Shown piece after piece: positions 9,477 through 22,099 of a stretch of 64,000 nt of DNA. Source of the DNA: Suillus spraguei (Eukaryota; Basidiomycota; Agaricomycetes; Boletales; Suillaceae). Position 1 is the stretch's first letter. Each line of letters begins with the position of its first letter. The translations under genes were made by a program, and so were the position numbers. Location: assembly GCA_016800925.1 (NCBI GenBank), contig JABCPU010000209.1:1-64000 (forward strand). Reading direction: 5' to 3'. The notes beneath the pieces were generated by a model. It was not told where the DNA came from and searched no databases. It worked only from the letters and a program-made list of their open reading frames with translations.

Positions 9477-11574
9477 TCAAATACTCTCCAACACACACTC
9501 CACAATCGCACACCGTCGCTCTTCGACAACGACTCGCACGGCTTCTGTCATTGTCTCCCACAGGGGATCACCCGCAGCGACGCGTTTGCCCCATGCCCAT
9601 CCCCCGGTCGCAGCTACCGCAATACCTACATAGTCTGGCATGACAGGTCCGAAGCCCACAGTGAGCCGGTTGCCAGTGGCCCTAGAGCCGTGCCCTTCGG
9701 GGTGCACACCCATCATCGAGAGCTTTGGCGATTTCCAGCCTCCATTGTTCAAAACGATGGTCAGGAAGGGCTGGCGTTCAAGACTCCCTCAGAACCATCA
9801 CTCACAACATGAGTATGTGGTACTCACTGTTTCATACCGCCTCGCCATCCAGAATGCACTGCTAGGTGCCCCAAACAAGAACGTACCATCACCCACCACG
9901 CTCACTACTAGCTCGTATCCCACCTTCCCTGCACCCTTGCCCGCATTTACGCCTCCTAGAACCGCACCAATTCCCGCACCCAATGCCCAGCCGAGTGACG
10001 AGCCACCGGAGCTCAACATGCCCCCGGGCGTGTCGGGATGCAGGTGTGACCATGAAGTCGGGTAGCTACTGATGGTCTCGTTGAGGTAAAGCGTGCTCGC
10101 AGGGTGCGGTACCTTGTTCCCCACTGCCATACGCAGCGCCCCGAAGATGCGCGAGGGCACATACGGTACATTCGGTTCGGACGCGAGCGTCTCTGCGTCA
10201 CGCATGTTTGCGATGAACGCATCGTGCATTGCCTGTATGCTCTTAGAACGCGCGTAGAATCCTGTCGCCGAGCCTGTGCGCCCGGAGTTCAGGAGTTGGT
10301 ATAGCATGACGTCAGCGCTGGCACGGCAGACCAGCTCTGCGACGCCGGCAACGTGTTCCATTCCGATGGTTTCTTTAAGAGGGTCGCCGGAGTCGATTAA
10401 GAAGATGCGGGCGTTATCGCTGGGGCGCTCGAAGTTGCCTTGATTGTCTTTGTTCATTGGGATCCATGGTACCTCTGCATCGATGATGATAATTACGTCT
10501 GCCGTGCTGAGCAGCGGGGTGTGTGTGCCAGGTGAGAGGAAAGAAACGCCCACGAAGAATGGATGCGAGATGGAGACGTTGGTGGCGCTGGGGCAAGTCA
10601 CGAATATAGGGATAGCCATCAACCGAGAAAGCATCTCCAGAGCGGCGACGGCTGCAGGATTTCGCCCAATGTATGACGTGATAATAAGTGGTTGTTTGCG
10701 TGAGCTAGGGCATCGCCAATTACGTCCACGGCTGCAAGCATGATAAGAAAAATCCGCACTGGCCTCACTTACGATAATCATTTACCTGAGGGAGGGAGTC
10801 CGCATGGCTCGATTGAAGGCCACCTGTAGAGAGATGCAGCAGTTTTGAAAAGTGATTCATCGATCTCCTTTTCCAATACTTCTCTGCGTGCCCAGAGATA
10901 TACTGGACCTTTTGGTTCGCTTGTCGCACTAGAGTGCACTTTCAGCTAATTTTGACTTTGAATGAACGAAAGGAGCCTACATTTGGAGGGCACGTCTGAC
11001 AAGATGAGGGACATTTTCGGGTGTGTTGATCTGTGCAGTGAAACGCATGTATTGTCTGACAATGGCAGGTTGATCAGGTACATCTATGCGTGATGAATCT
11101 GAGGTTTATCTTCAACTCATCGAGTGAGCATCATACCTTGCATCCAATGAATCCACTCATTCCTCGACCCCTTCAATTCTCCTTCCACAGTAGACGGGGA
11201 TGCACCAGCAAACACCAGGATGGGAACCTTTGCTCTGCTCGCATTATGGACGGCACCAGCAAGAGCCTATTACAAAGTGTTTAACGTCAATGTCTCTAGA
11301 AAGTGAAGCGTACGACACTAGCCTGGGTTCCGACATCGACATGTACAATAACCGCAGCGGGAGTGTTCGTAACCTGTACAAATGCCTGTGCTGCGCTCAA
11401 CGCAACCATTTCATTGGGGCAAGTGATTATTTCGACAACAGTATCGCCATGGTCGACGCGTTGGCGCTCGAGATCTTCGAGGAGTGAAGGGTGATCTGAG
11501 CCCCAGTTAACGAATGCATGGGTGATGCCAACCTGGGCTAGGCTGTGAAGGAAGAGAGAAGAAGTGGTATACAT
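9477..11574 (-). pseudogene. Thiamine-diphosphate enzyme, acetolactate synthase-like, one frameshift
   Basis: Six exons fit on the minus strand: 11314-11574, 11137-11266, 10981-11083, 10786-10928, 9828-10731 and 9477-9770, with 47-57 nt introns; total about 611 codons, normal for the family. The N-terminal domain has CPNEMVALSAAQAF with the cofactor-activating Glu; the central domain has PLIITSYIGRNPAAV; the C-terminal domain has GDG, 26 residues, then NN, the classic ThDP signature. Codon phase requires one extra base near 10691 (between ALAHANN and PLIITSY), so one nucleotide is missing. The first donor used is GTACGC. Otherwise the gene looks intact, so an assembly error is possible. Family reactions are decarboxylation or carboligation of 2-oxo acids; the substrate cannot be read. 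Confidence 0.8.
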
Positions 11575-12694
11575 CGTGGGCGACGATGGAGGGGAGCATC
11601 AGATCGTAAAGCACAGTTGTGTATATATAGTGCTGACTGTCCTGGGACCTGTGACAAAGGCATGGGATATGATGGATTTACGGGCCGCACAAATACAATG
11701 CTGTGAAGAATATTGAGAACTTGAGCTTGGATGTGGGAGATGAATACACAGCAGCGAATAAAAACATATGGAATTATCAAAAGTTGACAATATATATGAA
11801 CGGTTCCCACTCGATATTAGTTTGATATTATTGATCATGTTGCCATGTCCTCATGAACAAGGACACATGCTACAATCAAACGGAAAGAGGTGTTTAAAGG
11901 CCACTTGCAGAAACTCGAGCATCAGGGTTCAGGGCCTTGTCAAGACTTCAGTGTCGTAGAGATACTCACTTATCACTATCGTGGCAGCCTAGAAGGACTT
12001 GCAATGACCAACTAACCCTTCACACCCATGGCCGATGGGTAAGCCAGTCTGGCTCGCTCTTGCAAATTACATAGTGACGGGACTGTATCAATAACCCCCG
12101 CAACATGATGCATTTATATTGAGTGTGATGTAGTCTGACCCGAACTCGACAATATCTGGTGGATGACTATTCAGAACACAGCTTATTTCCTCGCAAAACA
12201 ATATGACGTACGCAATCCTTCAAGAACGGAAACACCCTGCAGCTCACCGTCGACCTATGGGTTCGCTAGAAAAGAGATTCTTATGGGGTACTTCAGGTTT
12301 GGGATTTTTTGATGAGACGATTATCGTAATCTATCGATACAGGTATGGTCTCATCCAAAGCAACCACTAAATTCCTAGGTACGGTGTAATGATCAGTCCT
12401 TGATCTAGACGCAACCTGAACATACGCGGCGTGAACTTATCAATCAGGGAGCTTGAAGCTTCATCGAGCAACCGTACTGTATGTACTCTGCTTATCTCCT
12501 TCGAACTGATAGTCTTGATCTAAATGTAGTCAATATCGAGCATGACCTCCAAGTCCAAGCCAGAGAGAAAAAAACGGAAAGAATGCAAATGGTGCCAAAC
12601 AACCGCAGGATTCCGAAGATGATCGAAAAGGGTATGTCGGCGGCCTTACCTCATATATTAGGCGGAACTCCTAGCCTGAGTTGAACTTTATACC
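11575..12694. other. Intergenic, nothing identified
   Basis: Probably holds promoters of the flanking divergently transcribed genes. Only short frames without family features. Confidence 0.4.
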
Positions 12695-14400
12695 ATGTCG
12701 TTCTCACAGAATTATCAGCAGCTCCCCACCGTCGATAAGGACTCCGGAGAGCAGGAATCTCTGCAACGCAAAGACCCTCGCAAAAGGAGGTTTCTTCTCT
12801 TCGTCATTGCTATCATTACAATTATGGGTGCCTTCTTCCTCCCTTGCGCACGTATGATCAGGTCCAGGGGGTTATGGGCTACTTGCAATGGCTCGCAGCG
12901 TAACTCTTCGACGTTAGCCAAGCTGCCTTCTCACTACACCCTGCCATCCGGTGATAATATTCCCTCAGTTGCGTTGGGTACGGCAGCAGTAAATTGTTTT
13001 TCAAGTTAGTTTTGAACTCATTATGATTGACCCAGGTGTATGGCAGGCTAGCAAAGGCGAAGTTGGTAATGCTGTGAAAGCACGTACTCCTACCAATCCC
13101 TCAAGTACTTGCGCTCACGTACTTTCAGACCGCTTTGGCGGCCGGTTATAAACACATTGATGGAGCCTGGATTTATCGTGTGCGTCCCATGCCCTCATCG
13201 CGACCAACCCCTTTTACGGTAATTATAGAACGAAGAAGAAGTAGGTCAAGCTATTAAAGAAAGTTCTGTACCTCGTGAAGAGCTCTGGCTCACGTCGAAG
13301 GTATGTAGTACCTTCGTACTAATCAGTTTGACCTCTCACTGACTGGCAATAGCTTTGGAACACTTTCCACGCACCTGAGGACATTGAAACTGCGCTGGAT
13401 CAGTCGCTTTCTATGCTTGGTACCGACTATCTCGACTTGTACTTGATTCACTGGTGCGGTAGTTATTCACCCATTTGGGTGTTTTTCTGATTCACAGCAA
13501 GGCCTGTCGCATTCAAGAAAGAGGGAAATGCTATTTTGGATGAGGATCTTACTGCCGATCCATATCCTACTTGGCAAAAGCTCGAAGAGCTTGTCGACAA
13601 GGGTAAAATAAGGAACATCGGCATTAGCAAGTGAGTTCCATATTCGCCGAGTCGGACTGGTACTGACATGTTACCTGTAGCTTCAATATCAGAAGGTTCG
13701 AATGATTCATAGTCCAGTTAACCTTGCTCAAATCCTTCCTTTACAATCCAGGATCCAGAATTTGACTGCAAACAAGCTAAAGTACCAACCAGCTGTCAAT
13801 CAAGTCGAGCTCAACTTTTGGAACCCTCAACCCGAACTACTGAAGGTGTGTTTGTGGTTCGGGCATGTAGACACTTGTGCTCGATTTCATGAGCGATTTC
13901 TAGTGGTCAAAGGAGAATGGGCTTCTTCTTGAGGCGTACTCTCCCCTGGGTAGCGACAAGCAAGTCGGAAATTCTCTCTCTGTCCCTGAGGTATTATTTC
14001 ACACCACAGAACTGGACTGCATCGTCTAAACACTCTTACAGGTGAAGGCCATCGCATGCAAACTTGGGATCACCCCGGCTCAGGTCATCATCTCGTGGAG
14101 TGTCCAGCGCGGTGTATGTCAAAATTTCTACACTATCGTGTAGTAACTTACCTTTCCAAACCTCGATAGACGATCGTCCTGCCGAAGAGCGTGACACCTT
14201 CCCGCATTGTAGAGAACCTTGAAGGTGAGAAACTCCAAACTTTCGTGAGGCAGCATATTCACTCACCCCTTCCAGTATTTGAAATCCCACAAGAAGACTT
14301 TGAACTTTTGGAGAAAGCGGCAGCTTCTCACGCTCCGCAGAGAGTGGTCAACCCGAGCGCGGGTTGGAAGCTGCCTTTCGATGTGTTCGATGGACAGTGA
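12695..14400 (+). CDS. Aldo-keto reductase with N-terminal membrane anchor
   Basis: Twelve exons join in phase into 378 aa: 12695-12977, 13036-13079, 13129-13179, 13229-13300, 13353-13458, 13498-13630, 13681-13695 (15 nt), 13752-13845, 13904-13990, 14042-14113, 14170-14224, 14276-14400. The AKR barrel begins near residue 81. The tetrad is present: Asp in HIDGAW, Tyr in IYRNEEEVG, Lys in LTSKLWN, His in LIHW; the cofactor-binding [10 protein letters not shown] is near the end. Residues 1-32 are polar with KDPRKRR, then about 17 hydrophobic residues ([16 protein letters not shown]), then two N-glycosylation sequons (NGS, NSS). That predicts a type II anchor with the enzyme domain in the lumen, unusual for AKRs. 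Intron 2 would be GC-AG (13080-13128). NADPH-dependent carbonyl reduction is the family reaction; substrate unknown. Confidence 0.85.
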
Positions 14401-16639
14401 AATATGCATAGCTCAATAAACAGTTTTCACTACTGTACCACCTCTTACAATGCAGCTTTGTTAACAATAGTCCCATCAGCAAACTTCCAGAAACAGCTGT
14501 CCATCACTATTCACTATCACTGTCGAAATGCAAAAATAGCGCAGGTCCGTCTAAAGATAATTTAGCCCCAAAGGACAGCTGATGATTCACTTACTACTTT
14601 GTGTTCCCGTACAGATGTCCTGCAGTTGAGAATTAACAAGCTCACTGACCTTCAAGGCTAGTTTGATGGTCGTGATGAAGCGCACCACCGGCTGAAAGGT
14701 GACGTGACCACGGACTGCACCAAGCAGGGAGCAACTTAATAAAAGGTGTGGTTGTACCACCAGTGCCGTAATTTCACTGAGAAAATAGCCATACTCTAAT
14801 CCGAGGCGCATATTTTGGGTAATCTCTGCAATAAGATCCGACGCAAAACGCACCTATACTGCGCAATTAAGTTTGATCAATTTTCAACATGAAGTTCAGG
14901 AACTAGTGTTAAGTCATGACTTTATAATGGTTGAAAACTGAAATACCATCGGTCCTTGAAACACGCAGCCACTTTGTAAGGACCTCCTGAGATCAACTGC
15001 CCCCCAGTACAGCACGCGGTGACGACATGATCATCGCACAGCCATGAACATGTTGAAGAATTGAAAACATCGAGTCCAGACATAGACAGGGAAGAATCAT
15101 GTGGTTTTAGAGATGGTTGTTACGACCCAGCACAGTAGACTCTTGCATATAGAAAAATGCACATAGAGTGAGTTCCCGGACTCGAGCGCTCCGCCAACAC
15201 AACATTTTGGCACCGGTGAACGGACCCAAATAATCATTGGACGCACCTTAAAAGATCCTTTGAATGAAAATTAGCCCAGCCTTCATTATCCGGCGTCCGC
15301 ACTGTTTCATTACTAATCCATCATGCGCATCGGTGATCGAAGTGTATTTGATCGACGAGCATTTCTTGCAAGTAAGACTCGGAGCTCTTTTTTCGGGCAA
15401 AGTTGGCCCTTGCGCATTCTTGAAGAACGGCCCCTAGATATAAGGTGCAAAAGTCCTCCTCCAAGTCAGGCCCGCATTGATAGAAAGGATTTGCCTGTGG
15501 ACTCACCAAAATTTTTGCCCACGTCAGATAACCTATTTTAATTCAAATATCCCAGCACGCCTCACCTACTACATAAACCTCGAGCCATTGGGATCCAAAA
15601 GATACCAGTATTTACGCCCTCTGATACGAAATGCGATCACACTGGCTTAGGAGATGTGGTGCATCTGTCAGTGGACGACACATTATCACTTGTATGCTTC
15701 ACCTCAACTATAGGACTTGGAGAGCGACAAACAGATCGGAGACAATGGTGAGCGACTGGGGAGCGGGTCCACGGCAAGAGTATAGGATGTGATGAGCGGA
15801 GAAAAGTGTCGTTCGACGTTGAACCACTCAAGACTGGGCACGAATGGATATTGATATTGATAGTGATGTTTGTATTCGCCCGACGAATTTGCGACAAATG
15901 AAATTGTGACGGGCGGATGCTGAAGCTTGCGAAAGTTTGCAGAATCAAACTTGGCATCAAATGGTGTTAAGATATTCGACACTGCCACAGGCCATTTTCG
16001 CACATCCGAATTTAACGGTCTTGAAAAACGAGATCTCCTCCACAGGACCACTTCTCCAGCAGAATGCTGCGCAGCATTATCCGCCGATGCAGGAGAAATT
16101 TATACTCCCAGCTGGAATGTGTCGAGTGCATGAATACATTCCAATCATTCTCTCACTAATTCTTCTGTCTGTTCACTTTACAATGTCAATTAACGGTCTC
16201 TCAACATCCATCCACTCTCGATAGTGGTGTACGTACATTTCCACCGCCACGCTATTAGTACTGAATATTCTTTCGAATACAGGTTCTATAAGCATTTGCC
16301 AGGCCATCGCCAATTTTCTTCGCCGTTGCGGCTTGAAAAATATAAACATCGCGATCGATGAAGCATGCTACTCTCAATGCTGCTAGGAGGTCATCAACCG
16401 TGGTTTCCTGATGCACGGGAAATCCTCCATCCGCACATACATGGACATCAGGTCATGGCATCTAACGCTTGCGCCCACCTTCCTGACCATCAACCAGGGT
16501 GTCGAATCTTATCACCATATACACCCTCAACTTCAAGTTTTCCAGCTGCCTCGATAATAAGGCTAAAGACATGCAGGTATGCTTTATATTTTGACCCCTA
16601 GTATTGAAGGTCTCGCCCCAGACTCTCTTGTACCCAGAG
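14401..16639. other. No gene I can support
   Basis: Overlapping minus-strand frames at 15637-15960 and 15704-16051 lie downstream of a minus-strand TATAAA at about 16100, and a membrane-like frame is at 14587-14853. None is recognisable or joins to a convincing gene model. Confidence 0.35.
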
Positions 16640-17170
16640 GGCCCTATCAGGGCTTGGTAGATGGATATGCGTTTACATTCAATGTATGCCGGATCTAAGA
16701 ATTGTCATCAAGTAAGGATATCAACGACTTCCTGTTAAGCTTCCTGACCTACCGTCATTTGGTGAGATACTATCTTACTACAAGAAGAAAATTTAAGGCG
16801 GCACCACAAATTACTTAGCGCTCATAGCCTCTTGTACCTCACCAACTAGGACATCGATTGAGAAACCTATGTAAGCGCATCACAATATCCTTGAACGTCT
16901 TAGACCTCATACCGAGGCCTATGACGCCTATGTCAGTTTTTTTTGAAGGGTATGTAAAACTACATACTGCCTTAAGATGGCGGAGATCATGGTAGAGATC
17001 GCCCCTTTTTGATACATGTTAATACCCCTTCTTAATATGACACTTTCCAACTTTCCATGCCCATCTCATATCTTGATTCAGCCACTCGTAAAACTGTACC
17101 CTGTATGTCATTGGGGCGTTACTTAACTGATTGTTCATTGTACTACTATGCCAGGTGCGCGCCCTTCCCT
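16640..17170. repeat. Degenerate 3'-flank block shared with 35936-36285 and 4734-5100
   Basis: Contains a decayed copy of the 4734-5009 frame (TATGTCAG, then GGCGGAGATCATGGTAGAGAT) followed by a CTTAATATGACACTTTCC and CCACTCGTAAAACTGTACC stretch that recurs downstream of DUF6533 gene C. It marks a segmental duplication shared by genes A and C. Confidence 0.6.
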
Positions 17171-18799
17171 TCATTGCGGGCTCTCTCTAAGTGACATTTC
17201 GGACATGGAAACGTGCACGAGAGCGTTAGAGTCGTGTTTCATGTGCCAGAGACGGCGGTGCATGCGTGTGGCGAGGATCGCAAGGATCACGAACTGGAAA
17301 CTATACATAGGTGTGCATTGTTAGTATAATTACACAGAACGTTGTGGAAGTGCATACTCCTGCAATATGGCGTGGTAGGCGTACTGATGTGTGAAACGTT
17401 AACAACTCTATCATGAAAAGCATTCGGGATATATACGCACATTGAGGAGCAACAATGTAAATATATTTGCTACTGAAAACACTTCAGGGAAGAGAATGAT
17501 CATTAATCAGTGCGGAAAAACTGCGCGTACGAGTGTTAACTCACGAAAACCACATGTATAATAGGATATGTTATGTTTCATCAGGACAGCATACAGACTG
17601 CCTGATTTTATCCGCCAATTCTGTATGGCGCGTATGAGCGTGAGGATCATGAGTCCTGGGAAGTATCTGTCAGCGTGTGCTTGTACATGTGTGTGCTCCT
17701 GATCACTCACCCAATTCAAATGCGGAAAGGAGAAGAAACGGTATGAAGAGTTGGAAACTGGTCGAACTTATGTAGCACCCTGTGATGCCTGGGATCGTGC
17801 TAGTCGCGTCTATAAAAATGAACAAAAATATTGAATGGTATTGGAACGCCAGGGGAGAGGTGGGAGTGCCTACATGTTGCGGGAGCAGTAGTGGCAAAGG
17901 TGACGGCGATAGATGCTCCAACAATAGTCTGGCTGATGCATCTACAGCTATCTTGGGTAGACGAGTGAATTTAGGACTTACGAGACCAGTGACTAACATG
18001 ATTGCGAGCAAGATTTTATTGTTATTCCAAAGTGCGCATGTTCTCAGGATGAAAAAGCCTGGATGAATCAGATCAGGGACATACATATCTTAGGAAGGAC
18101 ATACATTCCGAGCAAATAGCTGATACTATACCGAAACCTATGAAAGAAAGTGGTTTGACTTTAGCAAGGATGGATGTACCATGCACGTACCTGAGCAAAT
18201 ATTGTCCAATACCCGGCATTTCTGGTGAAGTCGCGTAGTAAGCGACATTTGTCTCGCATTAAGTCTCCACAGTATCACATACATCTGGGTTCTCATTCGG
18301 GCTAAAACTTACTGCATGACAACGTGTTAATTCATCGTCAGGCGATGTGCGCTAGAGCTAAACGTACAATATAGGTTTGTGGCAAGGAGGAGAAAGGGGA
18401 CATATCGCGTAACGATATAAAGGCCTTTCACCTTGGTCCACTGCGAGACAAGCAGGAATCTCCACTTTGAACAGGTATCAACATCAAAACCGAGGCATAT
18501 CGCGGAACGAGTGTATTACCTCTTCGTGAAACGAGCAAGCATAATCATAGGTCTGGACAAGCGAGTTCAACAGCAGAAGAGAATTCGTCAGGACAAGCTC
18601 ACCCAGAACGTAGTTGTCGAAACTGAGCTGCGTGAGCCTGAAAACGATAAAGATAGAGATCAGGCAGTACACACCATAAATGTACTGATGCGCAAATGGG
18701 TTGCTCAGTACTACCCGTATCAACAAGAAGGAAACCCACCGCAAAGCACTGCAAACTAGTTGCTGCCACGACATCATCAGCCGAATAGTCTGTCTGCAT
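17171..18799 (-). CDS. DUF6533 multi-pass membrane protein, copy A
   Basis: Fifteen small exons join in phase into about 286 aa; exon 1 is 18740-18799, the last exon is 17171-17300. Order: NYSADD-like start (DYSADDVVAATSLQ), YIYG, TYDYACSFHEE, then SQWTKVKGLYIVTRYVPF, which is the DUF6533 core; KCRVLDNICSG; FILRTCALWNNN; a long hydrophobic pair; IPGITGCY; LFIPFLLLSAFELG; LMILTLIRAIQNWRI; FQFVILAILATRM and a hydrophilic tail ending ESPQ. About seven hydrophobic segments predict an integral membrane protein. No stop or frameshift was found. The function of this lineage-expanded fungal family is unknown. The closest local paralogue is C, with the same C-terminal ending. Confidence 0.78.
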
Positions 18800-19850
18800 T
18801 CGGAGCGCCGGGAGGTCACAGTTAACGGGTTCAAGTCATCACCCCCTTCTGAATTCTTATAATAATGCATATGCTATATAATTATGTAGTTCTTGAAACT
18901 CACGTGTGCTTATTGTAAGTATTTTTGCTTCCGACTTCTGAGGCGGCCAAAGTCCTTGGAGGAACCCTGATAGGGACTCTCAAAGCTCTAATCTGTGAGA
19001 CCCGAGTCAACTTGAATGCCCCCAGTACAATAAGTACTTACTTGACCCTTGTTAGTTTTTTTTGAGGATTTTTATGCTCAACATCTTTGAATTAACAAAT
19101 ATTTCGTGTGTTGACACTGAGAGCTAGTAAGGTTATAATTATTTGTTCACACCCGGGTGCACACTGCACCTGAATGCACCCGCAGCACACCCTTTTGGGC
19201 TTATATGACTGTCGGACTTTGAACTCAACCTGGCACGCACGAATAAACGACTCGGAAGTTAGGAACGTTCAAGCAGTGGTCGGTGCAATCAGAGACGTTC
19301 CATTTGACAATCCAGCCACACGTGACACATTTGTTTGGCAAAAGCTTTAAAACCAAACAACTCCCCTCGGTAAGCCGCAGCCAAGTAATAGTAAACAATG
19401 GATGACTTTCCGTAGGCTGAAATATTCTGATTAGAATATCATATCATATATTTACCCTTATTGAGCAGGTTTGCCGCGATGCCGCTGTTCATTTACAGTC
19501 AGTTCGTAACCATCCCCCCCCCCCCCCCCCCAATAGACTTTACAGACGACTTACATCCGTTTTAGGCCACTAACGCCAGCGATATCCGCTGACATAATCA
19601 GCCTTGCTTGAGATGCATGTCACATAATGCGGCACCTCGCACAGTAATACTGAGGTACGTTTCAACTTTTAATCAAGTACGCTATAGTCTTTCCCTCCCG
19701 CCACTATCTAGGTGATTCTAAGTGCCCAGAATGATGTCCCAAGTTCTCTGTGCCCACTAATGGAGTGCCTACCTGACCTGTATGCCACCGGTGCCTCCAA
19801 TCTCGCCCAATGCAACCTAGTAGTATCGATTTCCCGTCACTTCTTACGTT
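18800..19850. other. Intergenic with poly(C) tract
   Basis: Upstream region of DUF6533 gene A. Includes short CACCC-rich repeats near 19150-19190 and an 18-base C run. No gene seen. Confidence 0.4.
19514..19531. repeat. Poly(C) tract, 18 C
   Basis: Eighteen consecutive C on the plus strand, the longest homopolymer noticed in the window. Its length is a likely assembly uncertainty. Confidence 0.9.
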
Positions 19851-20310
19851 CTATCTGTGAAGATATCGCGTGACAGTACTGGGGATGATAGCGAAGATCT
19901 GCTGGAGGCTAATGGCATGCATAGTAGAGTTGAGATAATGTAGCACAAGCCCAAGTGCTCCTGCAGCATCAAGGGAGCGTTTATCTATCCTTGGAGTTCC
20001 GTGCGCAGAGACATCCTCACGATGTATTGGTGTCTCATACCAGGCTTGCGCAAAGCCTGCAGTAAGTAGTGAGGAGAGGGTGGGCACATCAACGCCCATT
20101 GTAGTGATGAAGGCTCTATCATGTTGACTATCGTATAGCACCTTCCATGGGGTGTTGATACGAGGATTTGGAAGTAGTTGGGGTCGGCAAAGGTACAAAC
20201 GATGTGGGTGCTGAGTGTCAATGCGCTCTTGTCGTGATACCTCACTCCCAGCAATGATAGCGGCAGTGAGCACCCTAAGTCTCTCATCGTCATCGAAATG
20301 TTCAAAGACA
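19851..20310 (-). pseudogene. PIF/Harbinger-type (DDE_Tnp_4) transposase, N-terminal fragment
   Basis: The minus frame reads FEHFDDDERLRVLTAAI, RLYLCRPQLLPNPR, TPWKVLYDSQHDRAFI, RSLDAAGALGLVLHYLNSTM and ISLQQIFAIIPSTVTRY. In my memory of Agaricomycete proteins this is the N-terminal part of a common DDE_Tnp_4/Harbinger-like family. It ends at a stop after RYLHR; the DDE nuclease core is not found downstream, so it is a truncated relic. Confidence 0.65.
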
Positions 20311-20891
20311 GAGACAAGTAATCCAATTAAAGTGTGCGTGAATTATTTTCCTTTTTTGTCAAAGACCAAGCTGGCCGGAAGCTCTCTCACGCAGGTACTA
20401 TGTTCTGGTCAAACCTGCACCTATCTCTTGCAATCATCCTTACCTTCTGTAGGTATCACGCACTTATGGTATTCTTGTCATCCATCGCCAAACCCCTGCT
20501 CATGCCATCATTATTCACTCCTGAATATCGAACACATTTTCTACAATTTTTTCGTCATTTTCATAGGACGGATTGGACTCGTCGATTTCCTTTTTTTCGC
20601 GTTAGTAGTTTGTTCTTAATATGAACAAGAACCAGGAGACATTAAGGAACACTATGATTTTCTGATGAGGATATTCTTTCTCGCTAAAGTTTAACGTTAA
20701 CTTGACACCTTGAAATTCATTCCAATACATTCGCAAAGCCTTACCAGTCAGGTCTGTCTGCGCAGCCCTGCATGCGAGTACCGATACTCGCAACAGACTA
20801 GTCACGGCAACACGTAAGTAAGTTACCAAGGGTCCTGCGTCACACACTTAAGCATACAGCCAGGATTTGCATTCAAAAGTTATTTTACCTG

Positions 20892-22099
20892 ATGGTAGCA
20901 TTATTCTACTCGTCTCGAGCGAGCGGTAAGTTGAGAACTGCCAGTATTTTGTAGTCTTGTATTTATCATCGCTGGAAAGTCGTGGCATTGGTATTGCACA
21001 GTATTGCCATCCTATGTACCATCTTCAGGCTCGCCTACAGAGGCTGGATGTATCACTTGTGGTGGGAGGATGCATGGGCAGCATTTTCTTTGATCGGCGA
21101 TGGTAATTTTTCCCCTTCTATACCGCCTTGATCAGCGAGCTGACTGCATCTACTTAGTTGTTTGCCTGGCATGCATCTGGCTCGACAGCATAAGGATAAC
21201 TTGTGAGTACCTGTCTTTGCACTCTAATATTGATCCCTTATTCACATCATTCTAAGCCTGGATCTTCACAGTGGCTTTCACCTCTGTCCCATGGTGCGTT
21301 TCACAACTTATTCAGCGAGTTTATATTTCCGACTCGCTGGTATAGGGCTGCGCGCATGAGCATTATTTTCTCCATCATCCGCATCACCAACCATCCAAGT
21401 CTTGAGATTCACAGACAGATCGCCTATCTCATCGCAGTTTCCTTCGCGTGCATGTGGGTCGCACTCCTCGCTCATAGGATCACCATGTGCGCACTCCACT
21501 CCTGCAATATGGGCAAGTCGTTGGCGCTCTCCCTTCTTATCAGTCAGTACTTCTATTCTTTGTGCTTTCTTGGCATCATGATATAGACCCTGACTTTTAC
21601 AGCCGATGTCACTTCGGATATTTCCCTCGTCGCCGCGCCGTTATATCTCTGGAGAAATGTAGGGCTTTCGCGGAACACAAAGAAACTGGTTTTATCCGCT
21701 TTTGGCGCGTCGCTCCTAAATACAGCCCTCACGATCCCTCACTGTATAATCATCCTCAACGTCCACAAGATAGATGCGACTATAGTCGTCGTCGCACACA
21801 TCAAGGTAAATACCAAGTATGCTTCCGCACTCGAATCGCCCTGACATATCTGATGGAATCAGAGCGCACTCAGTCTCATCATCTGTGACCTCCTGGTTAT
21901 CGTTACCTTTGTATATCGCGTATACTGGAAGGAAACATTTGATCTCGACCAGTCATGTGAGGTCTTCACTAGTGTCGTTTTGATACAAACGACCTGTGCC
22001 ACGAACACCGGGACATTGCTCATGTCAACAGAGGGGGCGATGGAGACAGAGGCAATGAAGGCGAACGTGGAAGATACAAGGGCGGTGACGGTATGTTGA
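20892..22099 (+). CDS. Rhodopsin-like fungal 7TM integral membrane protein
   Basis: Seven exons join in phase: 20892-20925, 20980-21102, 21158-21202, 21272-21293 (22 nt), 21346-21542, 21603-21805, 21863-22099, giving 286 aa with no stop. Features: VALVLHSIAILCTIFRLAY, WWEDAWAAFSLIGD, ARMSIIFSIIRITN, FACMWVALL, a Cys near GKSLALSLLI, DISLVAAPLYLWRNVGLS, TALTIPHCIIILNV and a hydrophobic last segment, then a hydrophilic tail. The order matches the fungal rhodopsin-domain (conserved integral membrane) family. No retinal Lys can be assigned. Ligand unknown. The start ATG rests on a 34-nt first exon and an AAG acceptor, so it is the least certain part. Confidence 0.72.

Noticed and set aside
14587..14853. 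Hydrophobic 88-codon minus frame, possibly another membrane protein exon
   Set aside because: No matching exons before or after it and no recognised motif.
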